Assembly (NCBI GenBank): GCA_035578905.1
Contig: JAQJVL010001107.1
Span: 124,001-188,000 of the forward strand
Reading direction: 5' to 3'
DNA: 64,000 bases
Source: Stictocephala bisonia
Taxonomy: Eukaryota; Arthropoda; Insecta; Hemiptera; Membracidae
Under the pieces are notes generated by a model. That model searched no databases and was not told the origin of the DNA. It was given only the letters and a program-made list of their open reading frames with translations. Positions 11,930 to 24,534 of this stretch are shown one piece after another. How positions within the stretch are numbered: position 1 is the first letter of the stretch; every line of letters begins with the position of its first letter. A program made the translations under genes and the position numbers.

Positions 11930-12155
11930 AGTATTCACCACTGTACGTGTATGGGTGGGCGGGTGGGTCAATATCACCGTACGTGTCTGGGGGGGAGCGG
12001 TCAATATCATCGTGTATATATGGGGGAGGAGGGGTCAATGTCACCGTACGTGTATGGGAGGAGGGGTCAATATCACCGTACGTGTGTGGGGGGGAGGGGT
12101 CAATATCACCGTACGTGTATGGGGGGAGGGGTCAATATCACCGTACGTGTAATCT
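11930..12155 (+). repeat. Minisatellite A, 32-34-bp unit, about 7 copies
   Basis: Each unit runs TCAATATCACCGTACGTG, then TATGGG, then a G-rich spacer of variable length (GGGGGAGGGG). Unit starts at 11968, 12001, 12035, 12067, 12100 and 12132 give periods of 32-34 bp. The unit is the same sequence, on the opposite strand, as the 36-bp array at 23015-23450. Open frames in all three plus-strand phases are a by-product of a stop-free unit and are not genes. Confidence 0.9.
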
Positions 12156-13625
12156 GTGTGATAAGGTCTTATAGAATATTTAGGAAGTGTCGAATGAAGA
12201 TAAGGAGAATAAATGATAAATAAGATACCATAATTAATTTACCATTCATAAAATTAATCAGTTCAATTATAAAATTGCTAGCATCATTGAATTGATTAAA
12301 AACAGGCGATTATTCACGTGCTTTTATAATGCAACGTTGAGGATCCTATCACCTACAATCTTAAAAACACTTAACCTCTAAGTAGCGGGGAATAACGTTG
12401 TGCAGTTTACGGCAAACACTTAAACTTAGATAGTTTAAAAGTAATACTTCAATTTACCAAATGCCAATAAATATTGGTAGCATTAAGAACATGATACGGT
12501 AGAGATTAACAATGTAACCAAAAAAAGTAATTCATACTGTTAAATTAAACAAAATAAATATAAATAAAAGTTTACATAGATGTTTAACCAATAAAAGATT
12601 TAATATTACCCGGTAATGCTAAGTTAACCGTATTATTAGAAACTACCTATTGTTTCGAAATTCAGTATTTCATTGTCAAGTTTTAAAAACATAAAACTCG
12701 ATTTGCCTTCATTATTTACCTGGCAAAAATATTTATTTTAAATGATCACCAGTTTTACTCAAGCATGGTCTAGTGCTACTTAAAAATTAAACTCCTAGTA
12801 CATAGGAAAAATTAAACCTAATGTAGTCTCTAAAACTAATGGGGACATTAATTGTAAATGTTTAAGGAATGTGCAGAGTGTATTTAAAATAAGTCATCGA
12901 ATTTCCCCAGGTGATTTTGCACATAAAATGATACAAGAAATGTCTTATAAAGTGTGAAAATAAATCACTTGATTCTTCAGGTGTCTGTATTAATTTTATA
13001 TTTTTTTATGTTTACTAAAAAAAATTATATTTTAGAATTGAAAAGTTTATAAAAATCAAACTCAAAAATTCCAAAAATGTTGTAGTAATTATATAAAATT
13101 ATAAATTCTTTTTAGTAGCATTTTTGTAACGATGCTATTATACCGTTTAATTTATTACCTGACTTCTTAAGGAAAGAATCAGATTTATATAGTTTTATGG
13201 ACTTTATGATAACAATTTTAATTGAATAATGTCTCAACTGTATTAAAGTTTTATTTTATATTATTGTTTTACTTTAGCAATATATATTAAATCAATATAT
13301 TTTGTAATAGTATTTTTTTCTTACTAACGATACTATGTCTTTTAAAAATTTACAAAAAAGTTATTCGATTTGATTTTTTGGTTAAACAACTGTAAATAAT
13401 TCAAAATTTATTTAAAATTATCTTTCCTAGTACAAAAATAGGTAATTGTATATAAGGTAAATTCCAAAGAACAATATATTTATAGGAAAATTTTGAATAG
13501 TAATGAAAAATGGAGAGGTTTTTATGAACAATTAAGAAACAGTGTGTTGTGCTACGGCAAATAATAATGGATAAATTAAAGTTTTGCCGAGTTTTAAAAT
13601 AATTATTGTTGTTATACCTCCAACT
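12156..13625. other. AT-rich intergenic DNA
   Basis: No gene, repeat array or transposon end recognised. Confidence 0.5.
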
Positions 13626-13777
13626 GAGGAATGTTTGATTTTCATATGTTAATCCACTTCAAAGATATGGATTATTCTTTAATTATTATTTTTTGGATTA
13701 TTCAAAGATATGGATTATCAAAGATAGAATAATCCATATCTTTGAAGTGGATTAACATATAAAAATCAAACATTCCT
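13626..13777. repeat. Inverted repeat with about 52-bp arms
   Basis: The left arm (AGGAATGTTTGATTTTCATA at 13626, continuing to about 13678) is the reverse complement of the right arm (about 13726-13777, ending AAACATTCCT), with one or two mismatches. The 45-bp spacer itself contains two further partial copies of GGATTATTCAAAGATATGG. It could be a small foldback transposon or a local inverted duplication; no target duplication is clear. Confidence 0.75.
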
Positions 13778-13894
13778 CCTGTACAGACAAATGGAAAACT
13801 ATGTGAGTTAGGGCTATACCTTATTCTACATGTCTGATCTATTTTGACTTGTAAAATAGTTTTGTGAAGATTGCTCCCGTAAATTATGGACACC

Positions 13895-14342
13895 CAGTAG
13901 GGCGGAAAAAATATGGAAACGCTTTCACAATTGCGATATACTTTTTTCCATAGATAATTTGATCATTTAATTTGTTTAATAATTCTGTTCCATAAAATAT
14001 AATAATATTTTATCAGAATAATTTAATCAAAACTATTAAATAGCAAAGAAAAAATATTTTTAAAAATCATTTACTTTCAATTTAAAATGACCACTACTCT
14101 GGAAAGAATAAACCTTTCGAAGTACGGTGCGTGGCAAATAATTTCTCTTGAATATAACTTTCATTTGATACCAAACTTAACGTAGGCTTACGTTTAAGAT
14201 ACAAATACTCGTGGTATGTTCTCCTGAAAAGGTGAAATGTTGATAACGGCACCAAAAAGTAACCTTGATGATGTAGAAGATTTCACTTTTACAAGTGAAG
14301 TCATCCAAAAGTTGTAAAAGCGTTTCCATTTTTTCCACCCTG
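13895..14342. mobile_element. Candidate mariner-type MITE, 448 bp
   Basis: The two ends are imperfect inverted repeats of about 28 bp. The right end read inward is CAGGGTGGAAAAAATGGAAA followed by CGCTTTTAC; the left end is CAGTAGGGCGGAAAAAATAT followed by GGAAACGCTTTCAC. CAGGGTG ends next to TA (right flank TATA) are typical of Tc1/mariner-superfamily elements. The interior has no intact transposase. The left flank does not show a clear TA, so the exact left boundary is uncertain. Confidence 0.55.
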
Positions 14343-14456
14343 TATAGTATTTGAAGTATGAATATTTGCGCTGCCTGAATTTTAGGAAGAATCACTATAT
14401 TTACTTAAAGAGTTCTTTGTACAAAATATAATTTAGTCAAGCAGGACGCCAAGAGA

Positions 14457-17400
14457 CTACGTCCTTTTGGCCTGAAGGTCATACACGTCCTGAACCATCT
14501 CACGGAGAGTGTTGTCATACTTTATGACATCATCCTCGGTGATGGGGTTGGGGTACTTGATATTCCGATAGTTAGTCATCCACCGGACCATCAGATGGCA
14601 GGAGTAATAGTTGCGCCACTCTGGCCAACGGCGCACGTAGAGTTTAGCACGGATATCATACGTGCCTAGAAGGTCCTTGACACTGTGTGCGAGGTGGGGC
14701 TGAGCCTCTAGAACGTTGGCGGGCTGTCGGCCGGCGTTATAGAACCAGTGCTCCGGCTTGTAGTCCTGCACAAAGTTACGATGTTGTATAATACTACTTC
14801 AATAATGTATAATACATTTGCAAACATAACAAGTAACACTAAAACATCTTTAACCAGACAAATATACAGTTATTGTTGTCTAAAGATTTCGTAATGTTTC
14901 GGATATTATGAGACATAATCAACGTAATATAAAACAAATAACAAGAATATTTTCATTAAATAATACCAATCTATACAGTACAATTCATAGAAAACTTCTC
15001 GTTTATTATACTAAACAACGTCATTGAAACAGTATTAATATTACTACATTAACATAATAAACACTAATAACACCTACGTACAATGTTTTCAGCAGGAGAC
15101 ATTTTTTTATAATCGTGTTAAGGAATAGGGCCAAAGCATGATTTTCATTATTATTTAAATTAAAAATTTAAATGATTATTGAAATAGAGAAATACTAGTA
15201 AAATATATATTATACTCTTTATTGTGTAAAATATTTGTATATTTTTAAGAATTAATTATAAAAAGTCTGTACATGTAATTTTTAAATCCATGCAGCTGTG
15301 TTCAACGTTTTCTTGAGTTTAGAGGCTGTAATGGCATATTATAATAAGAAATATTAAAGAAATTATTAAAGAACAAGACTACAGAGTTCTCCTAAATCCT
15401 CAGTAATGTATAAACTGAATGATATAATTTTACTGTACCAAACGAAAGTAAAACTATATTTCAACCACATAAAATTTTCCCTTTTAACATAAAAGACTGT
15501 TTGATACCACATAGTCGTTTAATAGAACTTAAAAATAATTAACTATTACATTCTTTATATTTTGATAAAACCAGGCCAAATGTACCGAATGCTTATTTTT
15601 AGTCGTGAGTAACTAAGAAAATATTAAATTTAAGAAAACATTTTAAAGACTTTTTTCTTTTAATTTGTTGCTATATCGATTCCCGTGGTAATTTTCCACG
15701 TAAAATTCCCACCCCCGTGAAAAGTGCATCATATCGGCATAGGGTATATTTTTATATTGAAGCTATTCCTAATATACATTTACATTTTCAAGGAAATATA
15801 TTCATATTCAACAAAATCCAAGCAGAAAACCTTTATATCCTGGACTAAATATACGACTTATAGAAATAGAGTTTAATTGGAAAAACAAATTATAACTCTT
15901 TCTTAAAACTTTATGGAGGAATGGCTGTTGTTTTTGTTGGGAGGTCATGCAAACATATTTCCTGTCATTATTGTAATGACTATAAACATTTAAATAGGAA
16001 CGAAAAACAAATAAAAGAGGAATATAATGCAACAGAAAAATCGTTTCAAAGTAAGTTCAAAATATTAATGTTGGTCATAACGAGGTTGCAGTAATATTTC
16101 CCCACCTCCAGAATGGAGAGCCTGAATTCCAGTACGTAACTTAGTGACTCTTCTTGCTGAACAAGGGAACACGTAATGACGTTGTGTAGAACTAGGCCTA
16201 TACGCAAATAGCTCACTAGCTACAGAGTCTATTTTAGTCCCACAACTTTCACTGCTACCATCGCCCAAAGCTCCACGCTAGGCCATACCATAGAGTACAG
16301 TTATTATTACATATATACATACAGATAACATACCCCGAGATCATAATGTACCAAGTCTGCTAATGATTATATAATATTAGTGGATATGTCTTTGCTATCT
16401 GAGTTATTGAAGGAGCATGCTGAAAATAACTCAATACAAATTATGACTAAATAATCCTGGGAAAATGCAGTAGATTGTAATGGCCAATAGACGTTATTTA
16501 AAAACTATTCATTATTAAGACATTTAAAGTCAAGATATGGGTGAATATAACGGACGAATATTTTTGAAGAGTATAGATGAAGGGGTGTAGTCATTGTTAC
16601 TAACTAAGGTCAACTGTTCTTCAGAAAGAGCTAATTAATAATAGCCCAACATCCAAGGCAACTAAAGGACCTACAGCTTTACGTGGAATCTGACCTACGT
16701 AGTGTTGGCCTGAATTTCAGCTCACTGACAAGCCTGATACTCAGTTATCTTCCCTGTACAACGCCTGAACCTTGGCTACCATCAAACATGGACACCCCAA
16801 ACTACTTTAGTAGTGTCTACGTCGACTGCAACACTGAGCGGACAATGTTTTTTTATAAACATATAAGACTAATGTGCTCAATTAGTTTTAATTATTTTTT
16901 ATTACTTTTGTGAAATGTTTAGGTTACTTTTTTGAGAATTGTATGGAAAAAATAAACGTTGATCATTTTACAAATATGATAAATCCAACCGGGATATTTA
17001 AAGTTTATTGTCAAAAGCATGAGACTGTAAATCTATATAAAAATGTTCAAAACCATGTTTTTGGGATAGTGAAGTTGTAATAGCACATTTTATTACTTTT
17101 ACCATGTACAAAAACTACAAAATATTGTGATTACTAACCTATTTTCCCACCTCTTATATACTTTAAGTTTCATTATTTCTACAAGATTGTATGTAGGATA
17201 CTTTTATTTATTTTACCCTTATAGATATAAGGCAGGTTATATTACAAAAATCATTCTTAAGATATGTTTTAGCGACCTTTTGAGAATCAAATAATTTTAT
17301 AAATCAGCCAAATAAATATGACTAATAAACCTTTCTAGCAGTTTTAATATTTATAGAAACCTTCCAAAGACCATACATTCTGATATTATCACCCCACGAT

Positions 17401-19567
17401 CTCAAGTACCATCATCATATTGATCCGCCCTTAAGATGTTACCTTGTACCCATCCTGCCACTCCTTCAGAAGTCTTGCATCCTTATGAGCGATGACCACC
17501 TGGTTCATCATACTCTTGCCTGGTCTCCAAGCCACTGCAAACTCATACCGCCTTAGGTCGTCTACACTGCGGATCAGGTAAGAGTCGTTGTCTAAGTAGA
17601 TACCTCCGTACTTCCTCATCACCATCAACCTGGCCACGTCACCACCGTGGAACGCCAACCATTCGGGGTTCAGAGGACGACCGAATGCTTCCGTTGGCAT
17701 CTCCATGTAGTTGATTGTAAGGACCTAACATAATGTTGCAAGTTGCAGAAAATAAAATTTGGTAATAATCAAGAGTTAAATCAAATCAATAAACTTTGGA
17801 ACTTTTATGGGAATATGTTGTAAACAATCTTGAAATGTTTTTAGGTGAAGCATTCCGTTACGGCGTATGTATGTCACGGTAAGCCAATTTGGAAGCAAGT
17901 AAATAATTAATGAAACAAAATGAGATGTGATCACTGCTTTAATGATATTGAATTTAATGGTATGAACTTATTGAAACTGTGATAAAACTTGAGATTAAAG
18001 TAAAATTAACTGATCTAAATAAATTGTAAATGTATCTAATCTATATGAGCTCGTGGCTACAACACTGCAAGAGTGGGTGAAGCGCTGTGTGAGACTGCAA
18101 AGTAAATGTAACAAATCTATATGTATCGAATCGTGAGAATCACGTGGCTTAAACACTACAAGAGTGGGTGAAGCGCTACGCAAGACTGACTGCCCGAGGG
18201 GTGACGGCTCGAACCCACCCCCACCCCTACAGTAGAAATCAGTCTTGAACACATTCAAGATTAAGAAAAGTAAACAAAGGTACATATTATATTCAACTAG
18301 TTTTCTAAAATATGCCAGGTACGGTAAAACTAGACTAATGTATATATTAAAATGTATATAGGATAAAAGTATGTATGTTAGTTTACCTTTCTTGAATGGT
18401 AATTACATTAATTATAAAAATGTTGCTATCAGAAATGTGCCAAAAAAAGTAAAACCAATTTATTTAGGACGTCAAATATTAATTAGTTTCATAAATTATA
18501 ATACTTAAAGTGTGACCTAGTTAGTAAATTAGTAAATTAGTAAATTTCGCAAATAAATATATTTTATATTAATACATTTAAACGCATTTAAACACTTTAA
18601 TTTCTTTCCAGACATACAGTTTTTACCGTATCTGGAGTAATTTTTTTTTATACATGTAAAATTAATAAGGTTGCTTGCTCTTTATTCTGCAATAGCTTAA
18701 TTATTCTTTACGATGTAAATATTACGTTATTTTTATATTGTTTTATTATGAAATAGTATGGCTTTTTAATGTTTATTCAATTGTACCAACAGCTGAACAA
18801 CTATTCTATATATTTTCATTCGATTTACAACTTTTTTATCATTTATAGAAAAATCTTTATCATTTAAATATACACGATGCATTTTTAGCATTTGAACAAA
18901 TTTAACAACACACAACGTGTAGCTAGTAAAATAACAGTTTTGACATAAATAACTTCATTTAAAAATATATTAGTAGAGAAAACTTTGGTGATAATTAAGT
19001 ATGCTTGATGTACATATTTACGATAATTTAAAGCATACAATTTTTGAAATTTAGCCAATGTGCAATTTGTATTGTTTAATTTAATAATTATTGATTAATT
19101 ATTAATGGTATAGTGACTGACTGCAAATATAATAACGAAAATATACCTACGTCTGTAAAACCAGGTGTGTTAATCAAGATATCCCAGTACTTTCCGTGGA
19201 ACTGGTCGACATCGGTGTGAATGAACAGTTTTTCCGGTCTTTGGTGTTTGAAGGCCGCCAGAACACAGACCATGTGGATGAAATTGAACGTGGCGAACTG
19301 GAATTTGATGAAGTGGACATAGTTAGGAACAATGTAATGACCGTCTGGTGTTCCTGTTTCGTTGTTGAATCCTGTGAAGTTCAAAGTACGCTCCCAGTCC
19401 GGTACAAAGGGTGTTGTTCCTGTATCAATAACCGCCACTCTGTCTGTGTCACAATTGCATTGACATGATTTTTTGAAGAACACCTCAAACAACACGACCT
19501 GGGATGCAATGATTACTAAAAGAACACAGAATAATTTACCTCCAGGATATAGAGCGAGTCTTAACAT
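14457..19567 (-). CDS. Type II membrane glycosyltransferase with DXD motif, 335 aa, 3 exons
   Basis: Exons on the minus strand are 19567-19151, 17724-17443 and 14765-14457, all joined in phase 0 (donors GAC|GTAGGT and AAG|GTAACA; acceptors TTAG and TGCAG), giving 335 residues. Residues 1-9 are a short cytosolic tail and about 11-30 a single membrane anchor (VLLVIIASQVVLF). A luminal stem with two N-glycosylation sites (NFT at 63, NET at 69) follows. The catalytic region includes VHFIKFQ (about 84-90), HGGDVARL (165-172) and KYGGIYLDNDS, whose D-N-D (184-186) is the metal/nucleotide-sugar-binding DXD of the Gly_transf_sug family (related to alpha-1,4-galactosyltransferases and GT32 enzymes). 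FYNAG lies in exon 3. It probably works in the Golgi, transferring a sugar to protein or lipid; acceptor and donor cannot be told. A 5' UTR intron is likely (acceptor CCTGTTGCAG ending at 19624). Introns of 1.4 and 2.7 kb hold old repeats. An alternative donor one codon later would break the frame, which supports the junction chosen. Confidence 0.85.
14766..17442 (-). other. Intron 2 of the glycosyltransferase gene
   Basis: 2677 bp, AT-rich, with a family R repeat at 16550-16850. Around 16065-16290 the base composition is more balanced and a 67-codon minus-strand frame is open, but no domain is recognised; it may be a fragment of a mobile element. Confidence 0.6.
16550..16850 (+). repeat. Dispersed repeat family R copy in the glycosyltransferase intron
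   Basis: It matches 5380-5800 over most of its length (TAGTCATTGTTACTAACTAA, TAGCCCAACA, GACAAGCCTGATACTCAG, TAGTAGTGTCTACGTC). Its orientation is opposite to the host gene. No coding function is seen. Confidence 0.7.
18035..18240. repeat. Two tandem copies of a tRNA-like or SINE fragment in intron 1 of the glycosyltransferase gene
   Basis: The block GTGGGTGAAGCGCT is present at 18073 and again at 18164. Both are preceded by a CGTGGCT-type stretch and followed by AGACTG, giving a direct repeat of about 91 bp. The second copy ends in GGCTCGAACCC (about 18210), which resembles a polymerase III B box. A diverged tRNA-derived SINE that was partly duplicated is the simplest reading; the A box is not clear. 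Confidence 0.4.
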
Positions 19568-19623
19568 TTGTGGGGCGTTTTGGTGATAATGTGGTTGTGT
19601 TTTTGAGGGTTGCTAATCCACAT
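19561..19623 (-). promoter_or_regulatory. uORF overlapping the glycosyltransferase start codon
   Basis: On the minus strand an ATG stands immediately after the predicted 3' splice site (CCTGTTGCAG|ATG). It opens a 20-codon frame that ends TGT TAA, out of frame with the main ORF. The sequence ATGTTAA contains the main ATG, and the uORF stop TAA begins three bases downstream of the A of that ATG. Such an overlap would usually lower translation of the main ORF or make it depend on leaky scanning or reinitiation. It rests on the 5' UTR exon really starting at 19623. Confidence 0.5.
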
Positions 19624-20934
19624 CTGCAACAGGAAAGTGTATTGTTTTTATTTCATTGATAGTATCAATATTTTAAAAGTACTTTATTACCTCTAAATAG
19701 TAATTTTTGAAGGTAGCTATAGGGTAACCTACTATTTTTAATGGGATTTCTGTATAAAATAAGTTTTAAAGTTTCTTAAATCATAAAAAATCTAAACTAT
19801 AAAGATTTATATTTTAAAATGAACGATTTTCCATTCATAAAACCGCCTACTTAATATAAAATCATTACATGATTAGACATTTAACTATTAAATGCTAAAG
19901 TAAATAAATGTGCTTAGGTAAATCAACTAAGGTAATGTTATAAAATATTAGTTTTCTTGATCATAAGATTTATAAATAAAAAGCAGTAAAATGAATATAG
20001 CAATAAATATACAAATAAAGTTGATTTGTTCTTAAAAGGAATATCCAATTTAATAAATTCACTGTAGTAAAATGTTTAAGATCGTAACTACTAAAGCAAA
20101 CTTTAAAAGAAGTACATTTTAAGTCTCTCTATGAAGTTTAGCCTTCTATGATTTTATTTTAGAGGCTTTTATCTTGAATGGGACATAAAGTCATTTATGA
20201 GTCTATCTTGTCTCAGAAATATTTACGTGATTTATCAAAATAAATTACTATAATTCTGAAGATTTTGTACTCATATTGTAGTAAATTTGTGTTGTGTAAC
20301 GCTCACTTGTATTATGTTTAACATATCGTTAGATTTGTGAAGTACAATAAAATATTAAGTTGGTCGGATCACTAGCAAGTGTGAGATGTGAGATTGCACA
20401 CTCCCACATTGGGACAGGTAACGTACACTCATCAGTGAAGGAGTAGGTTGCTAAAACTCAACAACGTGTCTTTATGGCAACAATTTAGTTTTCAGGCAAC
20501 GCCATTGACGCGGTGGCGTGGTTGGCTTTCATTAAACAAAACTTAGGTTTCCCAGAGTAAAACTGGGCGAGATGTTATAACGTGAAGTTTGATGACGTAA
20601 TCAAGCTGGACTCAAAACCATGTTAGTCATGATGATTCCAAAGTCTGAGTTCCAAGACCAAGCGTTCACGCCGGATGTTCAATGCCCCACCAAGTGTCCA
20701 GCGTGAGTGTCTGGCGTTCACACCCAGATAGATCTCCATTTTTACTGACCTTGTACACCACATACTCACACTGGATGTTTAATGTGCAAAATTATCTTTA
20801 TTTTACAAAGTTTATCATCATAATCATAGTCATTTGGAGGTTAATAGAAGTGTTCTGTTCCCTTAACTGATTTTTTGACGTAGTATTATTGAAAACTAAA
20901 AATGATGTCACGAATAACTATTAAATATATATAT
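19624..20934. other. Upstream region of the glycosyltransferase gene
   Basis: The first untranslated exon and promoter should lie here but were not located. Within it, 20274-20315 (GTAAATTTGTGTTGTGTAAC, then TTGTATTATG) is a diverged copy of one outer end of the foldback element at 25262-25499. Around 20640-20790 short diverged repeats of TTCACGCC/TTCACACC and GGATGTT occur. Confidence 0.45.
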
Positions 20935-22930
20935 ATGTTACCAAATGTAATCACATGTGCTATGGAAGTTGACCATGGACCCCCAACGTAATTACAGATT
21001 GAAAAAATGGTCAACTTGGGTAGACACACCTGACTACCTTTAAAAGTACCCGTTGTCAACTTAGATAGTACCTGTGATTACTTTGATTAGGAACCGTTGT
21101 GACATGGGAAGCCACTCGTGATTACTTTGAGTAGAGCCTCGCCTGTGGTCAACTTAGGTAGGACCTGTAATTATTTTAAGTAGAACACGCGGTCAATTTG
21201 GTTAGCCACCCATAATTACGGTGGTGAACTTGGGTAGTGCCCTTTATTACCTTGCGTAAGACCAGTGGTCAACGTGAGTAGCCATCCCTGATTACCTTGG
21301 GTAGCATCCATGATAAACTTGAGTAGCCACTAGTGATAACCTCGTGGCACCCGTAGTGATAGTGTAGCACCCGTACTCAACATTGGTAGTACCTATGGTT
21401 ACTTTGTGTAGCAACGGGTGGTCTACTTGGGTGGTAACTTTGAATATTTTTGGGCAGGACTCATAGTCAACTTGAGTAGCCACACCTTATTAAATTGGGT
21501 AGCACCGGTTGTCAACTTGAGTAGCCACTAGGAGAGAACCCGCAATCAATTTTAGTAGCCACGGCTAATTAACTTGGGTAGTACCTGTTGTCAACTTGAG
21601 TAGCACGCGTGGTCAGCTTAGGTAGTACCTGCGATTATCTTAGGTAGTACACCTGGTTCTGTCTGGTAGTAACTCTGATTACCTTGGGTAGCACCAGTGA
21701 TCATATTGGGCAATATCTGTGATTATCTTGCATAGTTCCCATGGCCAACTTCGATAGAACCTGTGATTACCTTTAGTAGCACCCATGGTCAATTTGGGTA
21801 GACACACCTGATTACCTTGGGTAGTACCCGTCGTTAACTTAGGTAGTACATGTGATTACGTTGCACATTACTCATAGCCAACTTAAGTATTATCAGTCAT
21901 TACCTTGAGTAGCACTTTAAATTGAGAGTTAAAATGGTTTAATTGAGGGTAATATGTGTGATTATCTTGGGTAGCACCCATGGTAAACTTGGATAGTACC
22001 TGTGATTACCTAAGATAGGACCGGTGGTGAACTTGAGTAGTGTTTGTGATTACCTTGAGTAGAGCCTGTGGTCAAGTTAGGTAGGACCTCTAATAATCTT
22101 AGGTAGAGACACGCGTTCAATTTAGGTAGCCACCCATAATTACTTGGTAGCACCCTTGGCGAACTGAACTTGTGTAATCATCAGTGATTACGTTGGTTAG
22201 CACTTGTGGTCTACTTGACTGGCCACTCGTATTACCTTGGGTAGCATCCTTGGTTAACATGAATAGTACCTGTGATTACTTTAGGTAGCACTCGTGATCA
22301 TCTTGAGTAACCCAACTTTAACTATTGGGTAGCACCCGTGGTCAACTTGGTACCTGTGATTTTATGAGTAACACCCGTAGTCAAGTTGACTTGCCGCCCC
22401 ATGATTACCATGAGTGGCATCTATGGTCAACTTGGGAGCCACCCGTAATTACCATAATTATAAAACATGGTTAACATGGCTAACCACTCGTGAATACCTT
22501 GGATAGGACTCGTAGTAAATTTGAGTAGTACTTGTGCTTACTTTGGGTAGCACCCGTGGTCAAAGTGAATATCCCCCCTTGATGACTTTTGGGAGATTCG
22601 ATAGTGCCTGTAATTACCTTGGGTACCACTCTTGGCTAACTTGGGTAGTAACTGTGATTACCTTGTGTACTACCATTGATCATTTTGGGTTAGGTTTTCT
22701 GTTAGGTAGGACCTGTAATTATCTTAGGTAGAATACGTGGTCAATTTGGGTAGCCACTCACTATTACTATGATTAGCACACTTGGTGAACTGAACTTGTG
22801 CAGCCACTAGTTATGACGTTGATTAACACCCATGGTCAACTTAAGTAGGTACCCGGGATTACCTTCTTAAGCATTATTGGTGAACTTATTTATGTAGGAC
22901 CTGTGTTTACCATGAGCAGCACTAGTGGTC
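20935..22930. repeat. Satellite B, diverged 44-45-bp dimeric unit
   Basis: The whole 2 kb is built of two alternating half-units of about 22 bp. One is like TTGGGTAGCACCCGTGGTCA and the other like TTGGGTAGTACCTGTGATTA, each ending in AC or CC. Divergence between units is high and spacing slips in places. Similar single units continue at 23455-23610, on the far side of the 36-bp array. It is the same family as the homogeneous array at 26040-28760, of which it looks like an older, unhomogenised version. Confidence 0.9.
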
Positions 22931-23014
22931 AGCTTCAGTATAAACTGTATTTTATTATATTATTATACAGTATTTTACACCTATGTAATACTCTGTGTAC
23001 CCTACACTAAGTAT

Positions 23015-23450
23015 TTGTCACACAGAGTACCCACCAACCCATAGACATGCAGTAGTATTGACCCAACCACCCATCCATACACATGCAGTGGTATTGACCC
23101 ACCCACCTAACCATACACATGCAGTGGTATTGACCCACCCACCCAATCATACACATGCAGTGGTATTGACCCAACCACCCATCCATACACATGCAGTGGT
23201 ATTGACCCACTCACCCAACCATACACGTACAGTGGTATTGACCCACCCACCCACCTATACACGCACTGTGGTATTGACCCACCCGCCCGTCCATACACGT
23301 ACTGTGGCATTGACCCACCCGCCCACCCATACATGTACAGTGGTATTGACCCACCCGTACACACATATACGCACTGTGGTATTGACCCACCCGCCCACCC
23401 ATACACGTACAGTGGTATTAACCCACCCATACACGTACAGTGTTTATGCT
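23015..23450. repeat. Minisatellite of 36-bp units, about 12 copies
   Basis: Units run CAGTGGTATTGACCCACCC, then ACCCA(A/T)CCATACAC, then (A/G)TG or GTA. Successive TATTG blocks at 23056, 23092 and 23128 give a period of exactly 36 bp. The left half has ACACATGCAG and the right half ACACGTACAG or ACGCACTG, so two subtypes occupy separate blocks. The unit is the complement of minisatellite A at 11930-12155. The period is a multiple of three and the unit lacks stops in several frames, so long repetitive open frames appear on both strands; these are not believed to be genes. Confidence 0.9.
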
Positions 23451-23610
23451 ATATAGGAATGATAGCATCCGTGGTAAACTTGGGTAATAACTCGTAATTA
23501 CGGGTTGATTACCTTTATTAAAGTAATTAAAGCACCCATAGTAAAGTTTAGAATCCACAACTGATTACCTTGGCTATCACTCGTGGTCAACATGGATAAC
23601 GAGTTCCTAA

Positions 23611-24534
23611 AAGCCATGACACATTGCAGAGAACTTAAGGTGGGCGTTTTCCTCCGCGAAAATTGCTATAAACATGGTGTTGATTACTATTTCAACGATT
23701 TGTTCCGTAATAATAATCCTATCGTACACTTGAAGTGGTTGTGTCCAATTTTTGAACAATCTAGTTTTTGAACAAGGATAAAGGAGTCCAGTTTGAGAAC
23801 AGACCAATATACCTGAATAATATTTTTCCAGTTAGCTGACAAATTTCAAAATGTGACAATGGGGCCACCCTTATGAGTTATTTCCTGTTTGTGAACACAA
23901 ATGAACGACCCTTGCCGAAGTGACCGCCATTGTAAGAATAGAAGTTACATACACTTATTTTATTTAATATATAATATATTAGTGAATTATTGATTAATTA
24001 TTATTACTATTAAATAACATACGTATAACATAACATTTTCAGCCAAAAAATTTACAAGGCCACTGTCCTATATAATTAAAATTTTTATACATAAAACTTT
24101 ATACTAGCTACAAGTACTTGCAGATGTAATGCGTTATTTCCGAGGACGTTATTTTCTTCGTAAATCTAAATCATTGAACGGAATTTATAAGAATGGTATT
24201 CAGTATCAGCTGACCGTCTGACAGACGTAATCCACGAACATTCTGTTGTGTATTTGCAGCTGTAGAAGCATCAATGATATTATAAGGAAGTGGCCTTGCT
24301 TTCCCGCGCTGGTCCAGCCACGCGTGATGAGATCATCACCAGACATCACAGCCCTCTGAAAATTAGTTAGACTTGTAACATGTTGGAATATAATTTATGA
24401 TCTGAGAAAGGTATCATTTACCGTACAGAAGGTAATTCCTGACCCTGTACTAAGATGGACTTGAAATCGTGTTTCTCACCGAACACTCTACCAAAGTGAG
24501 GCCGTACAACTTCTCCCGTGCTTCTATTACATTG
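23611..24534. other. Non-satellite interval inside the satellite field
   Basis: No gene recognised. 24120-24360 is more GC-balanced and may be an old transposon fragment (it contains CCCGCGCTGGTCCAGCCACG), but no domain could be read. Confidence 0.4.

Noticed and set aside
22995..23456. 153-codon plus-strand frame with a 12-residue repeat
   Set aside because: It coincides with the 36-bp minisatellite; open frames also exist on the minus strand in two other phases.
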